Origin: Cellulomonas soli
GTDB lineage: Bacteria; Actinomycetota; Actinomycetes; Actinomycetales; Cellulomonadaceae
Length of the DNA: 64,000 nt
Assembly: GCF_013409305.1 (NCBI RefSeq)
Contig: NZ_JACBZJ010000001.1
Location: forward strand, 2,666,001-2,730,000
Reading direction: 5' to 3'
Below the pieces are notes generated by a model. The model made no database searches and was not told the origin of the DNA. It was given only the letters and a program-made list of their open reading frames with translations. Positions 34,661 to 43,468 of the stretch are shown here, piece after piece. The translations under genes were made by a program, and so were the position numbers. The first letter of the stretch is position 1, and each line of letters begins with the position of its first letter.

Positions 34661-34977
34661 GATCGCTCCTTTCCTTCGTGTGCTGCCGCCGGGTGCGGTG
34701 ACAGCGTCGTCGTCGTGCTCGGTCCGTGCTCACCCTGGCCGCGTGCTCGCCGGCCGTGCTCACCCCGCGGGCTCGTCGGTGCGCGCACGCGCCGGTGATG
34801 ACGGGCGTCGGGCGTGCTCTCGCACAGGCCTCTCGGTCGCGTCAGCCGGGCGGTCACGCAGGCGTTCGAGCAGGCCGGGGCGGCGGATGAAACTCCTAGG
34901 CTACCAAGGTGCCGGACCGCCGGGGCGGCAACGACCCGGTCCTCGGTCGCACCAGCGCCGTGCGGGTCCGCTCCCGC
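34661..34977 (-). promoter_or_regulatory. 317-bp gap before greA: long leader, no gene seen
   Basis: No supported coding sequence. A TAGCCT-like -10 on the minus strand at 34902-34897 could serve greA with a leader of over 200 nt. The same bases read TAGGCT on the plus strand, 6 nt before a GTG at 34909, but the frame that would follow runs antisense to DUF4307 and is not a convincing gene. Confidence 0.3.
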
Positions 34978-35385
34978 TCAGCCGTCGACGGGTTCGCAGC
35001 CCAGCACGGTCGCCGAGACGGCGAGGCCCGTGGTGCGGATCGTGGCGGTCACGCGCTGCGTGCGCGCGTCGCCGGGACCGACCTCGACCGTGCGCACGCC
35101 GACCTCGCCGTAGGACTCCGAGAGAGCCTGCAGCCGGCACGTGACGCTCGCCTGCGAGTCCTTCGTCACGTCGAACGTGACGTCCGTGCTCGTCGCGTCG
35201 GCGACGTGGAACCCGACGGTCTTCCACTGCACCGGGTCGGAGAACACGCCCTGCGCCATCCAGGCACCCAGGACGACGAGCACGAGCACCGCCACGCCGA
35301 TCCCGACCGCACGCCGCACGCGTGCGCGGGTCGAGGGCTGTGCGGGTGCGGTGCCGTAGCGTCCTGCGGGCAGGGCGGTGTCCAC
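34978..35385 (-). CDS. DUF4307 membrane protein
   Basis: 135-residue protein of the actinobacterial DUF4307 family, function unknown. A short cytosolic N-terminus ([10 protein letters not shown]) is followed by one membrane helix ([19 protein letters not shown]) and an extracytoplasmic beta-rich domain with [51 protein letters not shown], including two Cys (CRLQ and the near-terminal GCEPVDG) that could form a disulfide. The GTG start is at 35385. It is divergent from mca, as in other actinobacteria, which hints at a shared regulatory region. Confidence 0.87.
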   Translation of the reverse strand: MDTALPAGRYGTAPAQPSTRARVRRAVGIGVAVLVLVVLGAWMAQGVFSDPVQWKTVGFHVADATSTDVTFDVTKDSQASVTCRLQALSESYGEVGVRTVEVGPGDARTQRVTATIRTTGLAVSATVLGCEPVDG

Positions 35386-35464
35386 GCGGTCCTCCTCGGG
35401 GTCCTCGGTGCGCGATCATTGTCCCCTGCGCCCTGGGGAGTCGGCGCACGACAGGAGGCACGAC

Positions 35465-36346
35465 GTGACCGGAGAGCGCCTGCGCCTGATGGCGGTGCAC
35501 GCCCATCCCGACGACGAGTCCAGCAAGGGTGCTGCGACGACCGCGAAGTACGCCGCGGAGGGCGTCGACGTGCTCGTCGTGACGTGCACGGGCGGTGAAC
35601 GCGGCGACGTGCTCAACCCGTCGTACGGCACGGTCGAGCCCGGGATCGAGGCCATGCGCGCGGTGCGACGGGTCGAGATGGCTGCCGCCGCGCAGGCGCT
35701 CGGCGTGCGCCAGCACTGGCTGGGCTTCGTCGACTCGGGTCTGCCCGAGGGCGACCCGCTGCCCCCGCTGCCCGAGGGGTGCTTCGCCGCGCAGCCGCTC
35801 GAGGTGGCGGCCGCGCCGCTCGTGGCGCTCGTGCGCGAGTTCCGGCCGCACGTCATCACGACGTACGACCCCACGGGCGGCTACCCGCACCCGGACCACG
35901 TCATGACGCACAAGGTCGCCGTCGAGGCGTGGGACGCGGCGGCGGACGCGAGCCGCTACCCCGACGCGGGCGAGCCGTGGGAGCCGCTCAAGCTGTACTA
36001 CAACCACGGGTTCTCCCTGGTGCGGATGCGTGCCGTGCACGACGCACTCGTCGCCGAGGGGCACCCCTCGCCGTTCGGGGACTGGATCGACTCGCGGATG
36101 GCGCGCGAGATCCCCGAGCGCGAGGTCACGACGCGGGTGCCGGTCGCGGACCACTTCGAGGCCCGTGACGCGGCGCTGCGCGCGCATGCCACGCAGATCG
36201 ACCCGGACGGGTTCTTCTTCTCGGTCCCGCGCGAGCTCGAGGCCCGGCTGTGGCCGACCGAGGAGTACGAGCTGGCCGCCTCGCGCGTACCCGTCACCCT
36301 GCCGGAGGACGACCTGTTCGCCGGGGTCGGGGAGGCGGGGGCGTGA
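35465..36346 (+). CDS. mca: Mycothiol S-conjugate amidase
   Basis: Zinc enzyme that cleaves mycothiol adducts of toxins to glucosaminyl-inositol and a mercapturic acid. The 293-residue protein starts [23 protein letters not shown], with zinc ligands His/Asp in AHPDDES and a third His in [24 protein letters not shown] is the family phrase. AGGAGG lies 7 nt before GTG 35465. Mca rather than MshB is preferred because of its position between DUF4307 and the small membrane protein, as Rv1082. It shows that the organism makes mycothiol. The stop overlaps the next start (GTGA). Confidence 0.93.
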   Translation: MTGERLRLMAVHAHPDDESSKGAATTAKYAAEGVDVLVVTCTGGERGDVLNPSYGTVEPGIEAMRAVRRVEMAAAAQALGVRQHWLGFVDSGLPEGDPLPPLPEGCFAAQPLEVAAAPLVALVREFRPHVITTYDPTGGYPHPDHVMTHKVAVEAWDAAADASRYPDAGEPWEPLKLYYNHGFSLVRMRAVHDALVAEGHPSPFGDWIDSRMAREIPEREVTTRVPVADHFEARDAALRAHATQIDPDGFFFSVPRELEARLWPTEEYELAASRVPVTLPEDDLFAGVGEAGA

Positions 36347-36717
36347 GCGGCTCGCTGGACCTGGCCGTGCGGCTCGTGACGTCGCTCGCTGCGGCCGCGC
36401 CGTCCCCGAGCCCGTCCGACGTGCTGGTCTCGGACTCCGAGGGTGGTTCGCCGGGCTTCCTCGGGTTCGTGTTCACCTTCGCGCTCGCGGTGGCCTGCGT
36501 GGGCCTGTTCCTCTCGCTGACCCGGCAGCTGCGGGTCGTCGACCGACGGGCCAAGCAGCTCGAGGACGAGGACGAGGACGAGGACGAGGGTCAGGACGTG
36601 GGCGAGGACGGCGACGAGGTCGGCCCGACGGGCGAGGGCACGCAGGCCGGTTCGCAGGCCGAGGACGACCCTGCCGAGGTCGAACCCGCTGACCGCACGG
36701 AGGGGTCGGGGCGGTGA
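36343..36717 (+). CDS. Small acidic membrane protein downstream of mca
   Basis: 124-residue protein with a short outer N-terminus, one membrane helix ([21 protein letters not shown]) and an intracellular tail that becomes extremely acidic ([22 protein letters not shown]). It overlaps mca by GTGA and the nitrilase gene by GTGA, so the three genes are one translationally coupled unit. Its position and size match Rv1083 of M. tuberculosis, whose function is unknown. Confidence 0.85.
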   Translation: MSGSLDLAVRLVTSLAAAAPSPSPSDVLVSDSEGGSPGFLGFVFTFALAVACVGLFLSLTRQLRVVDRRAKQLEDEDEDEDEGQDVGEDGDEVGPTGEGTQAGSQAEDDPAEVEPADRTEGSGR

Positions 36718-37574
36718 ACCGCCCCGAGCCGCCGGTCCGCCCCGCGGTGCGGGTCACGGTCGGGCAGCTCAGCGTGACCGACGACCGGGCCGCGAACCGG
36801 GAGGCCGTGCAGGACGCGTTCGCGATCGCCGAACGTGCCCGCGCCGACCTGCTCGTGCTGCCGGAGTACGCCTCGAGCTTCGACCCGCACGGTGTCGGCG
36901 AGCAGCACGCCGAGCCGCTCGACGGCCCGTTCGTCCAGCTCGTGCGCGCCTGTGCGGCGCGTACGGGTGTGGCGGCGCTGGCGGGGACCACGCTGCCCGG
37001 GCCGGGCGACGGTCGCGCCGTCAACGCCGTGGTCGGTGTCGACGGCACGGGGGCGCTGGTGGGCGTGTACCGCAAGGTGCACCTGTACGACGCGTTCGGG
37101 CACCGCGAATCCGACCGGCTGGTCCCGGGGCCGGCTGACGCCCCGCCGCTCGTGCTCGAGGTGGCCGGGCTGCGGTTCGGGGTCATGACCTGCTACGACC
37201 TGCGGTTCCCGGAGCAGGCGCGCCGGCTCGTCGACGCGGGCGCGGACGTGCTCGTCGTCCCCGCGGCGTGGGCCGACGGCGAGCTCAAGGCCTTGCACTG
37301 GCGCACGCTGGCCGTCGCGCGGGCGATCGAGAACACGTGCGCGGTCGTCGCGGTCGGTCAGGCGGGCCGGGGGGTCGTGGGCCGTTCGCTGGTCGTCGCG
37401 CCGGACGGTGTCGTGGGGCTCGAGCTGGACGAGCGGCCGGGCGTGCGGACGGTCGACGTCGACGGCGCGGCCCTCGCGGTCGTCCGGGAGCGGAACCCGT
37501 CGCTGGCGAACCGGCGGTACGACGTGGTCCCGCGCGGCGTCGAGCGCCTCGCGGACCCCGACGCGTCGCGGTGA
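36714..37574 (+). CDS. Carbon-nitrogen hydrolase (nitrilase family)
   Basis: 286-residue amidase-type enzyme. The Glu-Lys-Cys triad is visible: Glu in LLVLPEYASSF, Lys in GVYRKVHLYDAFGHRESD and Cys in GVMTCYDLRFPEQARRL, with DVLVVPAAWADG following. The pattern YRKxHLYD plus TCYDLRFPE is typical of the deaminated-glutathione amidase/omega-amidase branch. An amidase for a thiol-derived side product (mycothiol or its fragments) would suit the coupling with mca; that is inference. It starts at GTG 36714. Confidence 0.92.
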   Translation: MNRPEPPVRPAVRVTVGQLSVTDDRAANREAVQDAFAIAERARADLLVLPEYASSFDPHGVGEQHAEPLDGPFVQLVRACAARTGVAALAGTTLPGPGDGRAVNAVVGVDGTGALVGVYRKVHLYDAFGHRESDRLVPGPADAPPLVLEVAGLRFGVMTCYDLRFPEQARRLVDAGADVLVVPAAWADGELKALHWRTLAVARAIENTCAVVAVGQAGRGVVGRSLVVAPDGVVGLELDERPGVRTVDVDGAALAVVRERNPSLANRRYDVVPRGVERLADPDASR

Positions 37575-37583
37575 CGGCAGGGG

Positions 37584-38288
37584 TCAGGCGACGGTGTACG
37601 TCGCGATCGACACCGCGACGTAGTGGCACGTGAAGCCGATCACCGTGAGCGCGTGGAAGATCTCGTGGAACCCGAACACGCGCGGGCTCGGGTTGGGGCG
37701 CTTGAGCCCGTAGACGACCGCGCCGAGCGTGTAGGCCAGGCCGCCGGCGGCGACGAGCCACACGATCGCCATGCCGCCGGTCTCGGCGAAGTCCGGCAGG
37801 AACCACACCGCGACCCAGCCCAGCGCGACGTAGACCGGCACGTACACCCAGCGCGGGGCGCCGAGCCAGAAGATCCGGGCGAGCAGCCCGAGGATCGCCC
37901 CCGACCAGACGATGATGAGCAGCGCCCGCGCGGTGTCGGCGGGCAGCAGGAGCACCGACAGGGACGTCGAGGTGCCCGCGATGATGAGGAAGATGTTCGT
38001 GTGGTCGAGCCGACGCAGGACGGCGGCGACCTTGGGCGACCAGTGGCCGCGGTGGTAGACCGCGCTCGTCCCGAACAGCAGGAACGCCGAGATCGCGAAG
38101 ACGGTGTTGGCCCACCGTGCGGCCGGCGTGGGGGACAGCGCGACCAGGACGATGCCCGCGGCGAGCACGAACGGGGCGACGCCGGCGTGGATCCAGCCCC
38201 GCAGCAGTGGCTTGACCGCGCCCTTGACGGTCTCGATCGCCTGCTCGACCGCTCCGCCCGGTGCCTGGGTCGGTCGGGACTGCTCCAT
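37584..38288 (-). CDS. Hemolysin III / PAQR family membrane protein
   Basis: 234-residue seven-helix membrane protein of the HlyIII family (bacterial PAQR). Conserved motifs: RGWIHAGVAPFVLAAGIVLV with the first His, the SAVYHRGHWSPKVAAVLRRLDHTNIFLIIAGT block near residues 75-110 and the C-terminal FGFHEIFHALTVIGFTCHYVAV, where the two His bind metal. Eukaryotic relatives are ceramidase-like receptors that affect membrane fluidity. It is divergent from uppS, and the pair of palindromes at 38361-38391 lies between them. It matches the position of Rv1085c. Confidence 0.92.
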   Translation of the reverse strand: MEQSRPTQAPGGAVEQAIETVKGAVKPLLRGWIHAGVAPFVLAAGIVLVALSPTPAARWANTVFAISAFLLFGTSAVYHRGHWSPKVAAVLRRLDHTNIFLIIAGTSTSLSVLLLPADTARALLIIVWSGAILGLLARIFWLGAPRWVYVPVYVALGWVAVWFLPDFAETGGMAIVWLVAAGGLAYTLGAVVYGLKRPNPSPRVFGFHEIFHALTVIGFTCHYVAVSIATYTVA

Positions 38289-38360
38289 GGGAACCTCCGG
38301 TCGGGGGCTGCCTGACGGCGGCAGCGGGGCCGTGCCTGCACGGCGTGACTCGTCATGGAC

Positions 38361-38391
38361 AACCTACGAGCCCGTAGGTTACGGCACCGTA
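38361..38391. promoter_or_regulatory. Two adjoining palindromes, candidate TetR-type operator pair
   Basis: AACCTACG-N4-CGTAGGTT (38361-38368 and 38373-38380) is directly followed, with one base shared, by TACGG-CA-CCGTA (38380-38391), then CGTAGGTAG. The half-site CGTAGG thus recurs with a period of about 15 bp. It lies 73 bp upstream of the hemolysin III start and 93 bp before uppS. Such CCTACG/CGTAGG dyads are typical of TetR-class operators. Confidence 0.65.
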
Positions 38392-38483
38392 GGTAGTGCT
38401 GTCGACGCAGCGAACCGCTCAGGACGACGGTAGTCGACGGGTACGGTGGGCACGTCGTCGTCATCCCACCGAGGAGCCCCCGC

Positions 38484-39245
38484 GTGCGTCTGCCCCACCC
38501 GCTCTACGGGCTGTACGAACGGCGCCTGCGCGGCTCGCTCGCTCAGGACCGGGTGCCCCGGCACGTGGGAGTGATCCTCGACGGCAACCGGCGCTGGGCG
38601 CGCGCATTCGGTCAGTCGACCGCCACCGGTCACCAGCGGGGGGCTGACAAGATCGCCGACCTGCTCGACTGGAGCGAGGACGTCGGGGTCGAGGTCGTCA
38701 CGCTGTGGATGCTCTCCACCGACAACCTGGCGCGACCCGCCGAGGAGCTCGAGCCGCTGCTCGCGATCATCGAGGACGCCGTGCGTGACCTCGCCGCGAC
38801 CGGCCGGTGGCGCATCCAGGCCGTCGGTTCGCTCGACCTGCTGCCCGACCAGACGCGCTCGGCGCTGCGAGAGGCCGAGCGGTCCACGGCCGAGGTGCGC
38901 GGCCTGCACGTGAACGTCGCCGTCGGCTACGGCGGGCGGCGCGAGATCGCCGACGCGGTGCGCGCCTTCCTGCGCGAGCACGCCGACGCCGGGTCGAGCC
39001 TGGACGAGCTGGCCGAGGCGTTCGACGTCGAGCACATCGCCGAACGCCTCTACACCAAGGGGCAGCCGGACCCGGACCTGGTGATCCGCACGTCGGGCGA
39101 GCAGCGGCTCGGCGGGTTCCTGCTCTGGCAGAGCGCCCACTCGGAGTTCTACTTCTGCGAGGCCTACTGGCCCGACTTCCGGCGGGTCGACTTCCTGCGC
39201 GCGGTGCGCGCCTACGGCGATCGTGAGCGTCGACTCGGCCGCTGA
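38484..39245 (+). CDS. Short-chain cis-isoprenyl diphosphate synthase (UppS family)
   Basis: 253-residue cis-prenyltransferase. The pyrophosphate-binding Asp is in [18 protein letters not shown], followed by [46 protein letters not shown] and the end block [42 protein letters not shown] instead of DGNGRWA is a feature of the short-chain actinobacterial form, and position next to hemolysin III matches Rv1086, an (E,Z)-farnesyl diphosphate synthase that primes decaprenyl phosphate synthesis. GAGGAG lies 9 nt before the GTG start. Confidence 0.92.
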   Translation: MRLPHPLYGLYERRLRGSLAQDRVPRHVGVILDGNRRWARAFGQSTATGHQRGADKIADLLDWSEDVGVEVVTLWMLSTDNLARPAEELEPLLAIIEDAVRDLAATGRWRIQAVGSLDLLPDQTRSALREAERSTAEVRGLHVNVAVGYGGRREIADAVRAFLREHADAGSSLDELAEAFDVEHIAERLYTKGQPDPDLVIRTSGEQRLGGFLLWQSAHSEFYFCEAYWPDFRRVDFLRAVRAYGDRERRLGR

Positions 39246-39496
39246 GCTGCCTCCCGCCGGCCCGGGGGCGGTGCTCCGGGCACGGTCCGAGCGCTGACCT
39301 GGGGTTCCGCGCGGCGCGTGCGGGTGCCGCCCCGACGGTCCCTCGCGGCAGGCCGGGACCGGCGTGTGTCGGGCAGGTGAACACTCGAGGACGACCTCGC
39401 GACACGCGTCGATGCGGCGCCCTGCATGTCGGTGGCCCGGCGTACGTTCCCGACAAGAGGGCGGCGCCCGCTGCCCGGGAACCCTGGGGAGCTGCC

Positions 39497-40897
39497 GTGG
39501 CCAGCACCGCGCACGAGATGGACGAGTTCCGCACCTCGGTCGACCAGATGCCCGAAGCTCCCGCGGCGGCCCTCGAGGGCCGCCGCACCCATGTGCTGGA
39601 CACCTCGGTCCTGCTGTCCGACCCGCGCGCGATCCTGCGGTTCGCCGAGCACGACGTGGTCATCCCCGTGGTGGTGATCACCGAGCTCGAGGCCAAGCGG
39701 CACCACGCCGAGCTCGGCTACTTCGCCCGGTCCGCGCTGCGGCTGCTGGACGACCTGCGGATCCGGCACGGCCGGCTGGACGCACCGCTGCCGCTGACCG
39801 ACGAGGGCGGCACGCTGCGCGTCGAGCTCAACCACACCGACCCGACGGTGCTGCCGGCCGGCTTCCGGCTGGGTGACAACGACACGCGCATCCTGTCGGT
39901 CGCGGCGAACCTCGCCGCCGAGGGGCACGACGTCACGGTCGTCTCCAAGGACCTGCCGATGCGGGTCAAGGCCTCGGCCGTCGGGCTGCGGGCGGAGGAG
40001 TACCGGGCCGAGCTGGCGATCGACTCCGGCTGGACGGGCATGGACGGGCTGGACCTCACCGAGCAGCAGATGGCCGACCTGTGGGAGCACGAGTCGGTGC
40101 CGCTCGCCGACGTCGAGCTGCCGATCGGTCCGACCGGCACGGTGCAGGAGCTGCCCTGCCACACGGGACTCGTGCTGCACAGCCCGCGCGGCTCCGCGCT
40201 CGGCCGGGTCACGGCCGACAAGCACGTGCAGCTCGTGCGCGGCGACCAGGACGTGTTCGGGGTGCACGGGCGCAGCGCCGAGCAGCGGATCGCGATCGAC
40301 CTGCTGCTCGACGAGGAGATCGGGATCGTCTCGCTCGGTGGCCGTGCGGGTACGGGCAAGTCCGCACTCGCGCTGTGCGCCGGGCTCGAGGCGGTGCTCG
40401 AGCGTCGCCAGCACCGCAAGGTCATGGTGTTCCGGCCGCTGTACGCCGTCGGCGGGCAGGAGCTCGGCTACCTGCCCGGCTCCGAGGCGGAGAAGATGAA
40501 CCCCTGGGCGCAGGCCGTGTTCGACACGCTCGGGGCGCTCGTGAGCAAGGAGGTCGTCGAGGAGATCCTCGACCGGGACCTGCTCGAGGTGCTGCCGCTC
40601 ACGCACATCCGTGGCCGCTCCCTGCACGACGCCTTCGTGATCGTCGACGAGGCGCAGTCGCTCGAGCGCAACGTGCTGCTCACGGTCATGTCCCGCATCG
40701 GTCAGAGCTCGCGCGTGGTGCTCACGCACGACGTCGCCCAGCGGGACAACCTGCGGGTCGGCCGGCACGACGGCGTGGCGGCGGTCATCGAGGCGCTCAA
40801 GGGCCACCCGCTGTTCGCGCACGTCACGCTGACCCGGTCCGAGCGGTCGCCCGTCGCGGCCCTGGTCACCGAGATGCTCGAGGGCATCGAGGTCTGA
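39497..40897 (+). CDS. phoH2: PIN-PhoH fusion protein (PhoH2-type RNase/helicase)
   Basis: 466 residues. An N-terminal PIN endonuclease domain ([38 protein letters not shown], later [16 protein letters not shown] and [17 protein letters not shown]) is joined to a C-terminal PhoH ATPase ([21 protein letters not shown]alker [30 protein letters not shown]alker B). Proteins of this layout in mycobacteria are sequence-specific RNA helicase/RNases, with the gene sometimes part of a toxin-antitoxin-like unit; no antitoxin gene is seen here. GTG 39497 is chosen because GGGGAG lies 6 nt upstream; ATG 39518 is possible. Confidence 0.93.
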   Translation: MASTAHEMDEFRTSVDQMPEAPAAALEGRRTHVLDTSVLLSDPRAILRFAEHDVVIPVVVITELEAKRHHAELGYFARSALRLLDDLRIRHGRLDAPLPLTDEGGTLRVELNHTDPTVLPAGFRLGDNDTRILSVAANLAAEGHDVTVVSKDLPMRVKASAVGLRAEEYRAELAIDSGWTGMDGLDLTEQQMADLWEHESVPLADVELPIGPTGTVQELPCHTGLVLHSPRGSALGRVTADKHVQLVRGDQDVFGVHGRSAEQRIAIDLLLDEEIGIVSLGGRAGTGKSALALCAGLEAVLERRQHRKVMVFRPLYAVGGQELGYLPGSEAEKMNPWAQAVFDTLGALVSKEVVEEILDRDLLEVLPLTHIRGRSLHDAFVIVDEAQSLERNVLLTVMSRIGQSSRVVLTHDVAQRDNLRVGRHDGVAAVIEALKGHPLFAHVTLTRSERSPVAALVTEMLEGIEV

Positions 40898-40950
40898 GGC
40901 GGCCGTCCGGCCGAGGAGACGGCCTGGACTTCGCCCCGAGCGTGTGCCTA

Positions 40951-40966
40951 TATTCCGGCCGGAATA
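40951..40966. promoter_or_regulatory. Perfect 16-bp palindrome TATTCCGGCCGGAATA, candidate PadR operator
   Basis: Uninterrupted dyad 29 bp before the start of the PadR regulator gene that precedes a drug exporter. The location is right for autorepression of the PadR-exporter operon. Confidence 0.65.
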
Positions 40967-40994
40967 GTCGGCGCGGAGCAAGGGGTTGGTCGTC

Positions 40995-41633
40995 GTGCGT
41001 GCAGAGCTGTCGGCCGTCGCGGTCCTCGCGCTCGCGCTGCTGCACGAGCGACCCATGCACCCCTACCAGGTGCACCAGGTGCTCACGCAGCGCGGGGACA
41101 CCCGGCTCGTGCGGGTCAGCCCCGGCGCCGTCTACCACGCGGTCGAACGCCTCGAGCGCGACGGCCTCGCCCAGGTCGTCGGCACGGACCGCGACGGCCG
41201 CCGACCCGAACGCACCACGTACGAGATCACCGCGGACGGACGGGCGGCCTTCGCCACGCGCGTACGCGCGCTGCTCGGCGAGGACCACCCGTCCTACCCG
41301 CTGTTCACCGTCGGCCTCGCCGAGTGCCACGAGCTGCCCGAAGCCGACGTGACCGCGGCCCTCGCCCAGCGGCGCACCCGGACGGTCGACCGCCTCGACG
41401 AGATGAACCGGCGCCTGCAGGCCATCCGCGACCGCGGCCTTCCGCGTCACTACCTGCTCGACGTCGAGTACGAGATCGCGCACCTGCGCACCGAGATCGA
41501 CTGGCTCGACCGCACGCTGCGCGAGCTCACCACCGGCGCCCTCGACTGGGACGCCCCGCTGCCCGAGCACTTCGTGCGGGCCGCGCGCACCCTGGACACG
41601 GACGCCCTCACCCCCACGGAGAACGCACCATGA
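40995..41633 (+). CDS. PadR family regulator of an efflux pump
   Basis: 212-residue regulator of the long PadR type with a C-terminal Vir/AphA-like dimerisation domain. The winged helix reads SAVAVLALALLHERPMHPYQVHQVLTQRG, VSPGAVYHAVERLERDGLAQVVGTDRDGRRPERTTYEITADG. The C-terminal part is helical (RRTRTVDRLDEMNRRLQAI, DVEYEIAHLRTEIDWLDRTLREL). GTG 40995 is chosen, with AAGGGG 9 nt upstream; a TTG 9 nt earlier is the alternative. The stop overlaps the exporter ATG, so it is the classical repressor-pump pair. Confidence 0.9.
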   Translation: MRAELSAVAVLALALLHERPMHPYQVHQVLTQRGDTRLVRVSPGAVYHAVERLERDGLAQVVGTDRDGRRPERTTYEITADGRAAFATRVRALLGEDHPSYPLFTVGLAECHELPEADVTAALAQRRTRTVDRLDEMNRRLQAIRDRGLPRHYLLDVEYEIAHLRTEIDWLDRTLRELTTGALDWDAPLPEHFVRAARTLDTDALTPTENAP

Positions 41634-43318
41634 CCACACCCGCACCCGCGCCGGCCCCCGTGCCACGCGCCCTCGTCGACCTGCACGGGCGCAGCCCGTG
41701 GAGCATCCTGCCCCCGCTGTGCCTGGGCTTCTTCATGATCATGGTCGACACGACGATCGTGAACATCGCCGTGCCGACGCTCGTCTCGACCTTCGACGCG
41801 AGCCTGACCGCCGTCGGCTGGGTCAACAGTGCCTACCTGCTCACCTTCGCCGTCCTGCTCCTGGTCACCGGCCGGCTCGGCGACACGTTCGGGCCGCGGC
41901 CGGTGTTCGTCGTCGGCCTCGTCGTCTTCACGCTCTCCTCGCTGTGGTGCGGCATGTCCGGCAGCATCGGGATGCTCGTCGCGGCCCGCGCCGTCCAGGG
42001 CATCGGCGGCGCGCTCATGACACCGCAGACCATGTCGATGATCACCCGGGTCTTCCCGCCCCAGCAGCGTGGAGCGGCCATGGGCATCTGGGGTGCCGTG
42101 GCCGGCGTGGCCACGATCACCGGCCCCGTGCTCGGCGGCCTGCTCGTCGAGACCGTCGGCTGGGAGTGGATCTTCTTCGTCAACATCCCCGTCGGGGTCG
42201 TCGCGCTGGTGCTCGCCGTGCGTCGGCTGCCCTCGCTCGAACGGCACACCCGGTCCTTCGACGGCGTGGGGGTCGCACTGTCGGTCGTCGGCATGTTCCT
42301 GCTCGTCTTCGGCATCCAGGAAGGTGCGACGTACGACTGGGGGACCATCACGGGCCCGATCACCGTGTGGTCCGTCATCGCCGCCGGCGTCGTCGTGCTC
42401 GTCGGCTTCATCCTGTGGCAGCGGCACCGCGGCCAGGACGCGCTCCTGCCGCTGACCCTGTTCCACCGCCGGAACTTCTCGCTGTCGAACGTCGCCGGTG
42501 CGACCGTGTCCTTCGCGATGATCGGCATCTTCTTCCCGCTGACCCTCTTCCTGCAGTCCGTGCTCGGCCTCTCGCCGCTGCAGGCGGCCCTGGTGAACCT
42601 GCCCGGTTCGCTCATCTCGGGCGTGGTCGCCCCGTTCGCCGGCCGGCTGTCCGACCGTGTCCCCGGCAAGTGGGTCGTCGCCTCCGGGTTCGCGTTCCTC
42701 ACGATCTCGGTCGTGTGGCTCTCCGTGATCATCGAGCCCGGCCTCGTCGCCTGGCACGTGCTCGGCCCCATGGCGGTCTTCGGGCTCGGCACGGGCTGCC
42801 TGTTCTCCCCGCTGGCCAACCTCGCCACCTCCGGGCTGGACCAGCGCACCGCGGGTGCCGGAGCGGGCGCGTTCAACACCACGCGCCAGATCGGTGGCGT
42901 CATCGGGTCGGCCGCGATCGTCGCGATGCTCACCTCCCGGCTCGCGGCCACGATCCCCGCCGCGGCCCAGGACGCCGCCGGTCGCCTGCCGGAGGCGTTC
43001 CGGCAGCAGTTCGTCGACGGCTTCGCCCAGGCCGACGTCTCGTCGTTCTCCGGCGGCTCCGGCGGCGGACTGACCCTGCCCGACTCGGTGCCGGCCGACG
43101 TGGCCGCCCAGGTCCAGCAGGTCGCACTCGACGCGGTGCACTCCGGGTTCGCGACCGCCGTCGGCCAGACGCTGCTGCTCGCGGCGGCGGTCCTGGTGCT
43201 CGGGCTCGTCTCGGCGCTGGCCATGCACGGCATCCGGCCGCAGCACGGCCACACGCCGGCTCCCGCGCCCGCCGAGCCGGCCGTCGCAGCCGTCGAGGGT
43301 TCGACCGCCGAGGCCTGA
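41630..43318 (+). CDS. MFS drug exporter, DHA2 (EmrB/QacA) family, 14 TM
   Basis: 562-residue proton-driven exporter of the inner membrane. The DHA2 signatures are FMIMVDTTIVNIAVPTLVSTFDAS in helix 1, LLVTGRLGDTFGPRPVFVVGL (motif A), ALMTPQTMSMITRVFPPQQRGAAMGIWGAVAGVATITGPVLGGLL (motif C) and WEWIFFVNIPVG. About 14 hydrophobic helices are present. A Gly/Ser-rich loop (SSFSGGSGGGLTLPDSV) sits before the last helix. It is coupled to the PadR gene by ATGA overlap, so expression is probably induced by its own substrates. The actual drug is not predictable. Confidence 0.93.
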   Translation: MTTPAPAPAPVPRALVDLHGRSPWSILPPLCLGFFMIMVDTTIVNIAVPTLVSTFDASLTAVGWVNSAYLLTFAVLLLVTGRLGDTFGPRPVFVVGLVVFTLSSLWCGMSGSIGMLVAARAVQGIGGALMTPQTMSMITRVFPPQQRGAAMGIWGAVAGVATITGPVLGGLLVETVGWEWIFFVNIPVGVVALVLAVRRLPSLERHTRSFDGVGVALSVVGMFLLVFGIQEGATYDWGTITGPITVWSVIAAGVVVLVGFILWQRHRGQDALLPLTLFHRRNFSLSNVAGATVSFAMIGIFFPLTLFLQSVLGLSPLQAALVNLPGSLISGVVAPFAGRLSDRVPGKWVVASGFAFLTISVVWLSVIIEPGLVAWHVLGPMAVFGLGTGCLFSPLANLATSGLDQRTAGAGAGAFNTTRQIGGVIGSAAIVAMLTSRLAATIPAAAQDAAGRLPEAFRQQFVDGFAQADVSSFSGGSGGGLTLPDSVPADVAAQVQQVALDAVHSGFATAVGQTLLLAAAVLVLGLVSALAMHGIRPQHGHTPAPAPAEPAVAAVEGSTAEA

Positions 43319-43468
43319 GCGGAAGCCCCGGATACGGCCCGCGGGCCGCCGGGACGGCACCGGGTGAATCCTGCCCCGGTGCGGTCCTGCGAGGCCCGCG
43401 GGCCTCCTGCGACCTGCGACGCGACCGATGGGACGGACGACAGCGACCCATCAGAAGCGGAGCCCTAC

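Noticed and set aside
34909..35598. A plus-strand gene starting 6 nt after TAGGCT
   Set aside because: It has a leaderless-like promoter signal but the translation is antisense to DUF4307 and overlaps mca, with no recognisable protein features.
43364..43468. Upstream start of the chemoreceptor gene at 43364
   Set aside because: It would add 35 residues of Cys/Pro/Asp-rich sequence with no ribosome site; GTG 43469 has GCGGAG and gives a normal receptor N-terminus.
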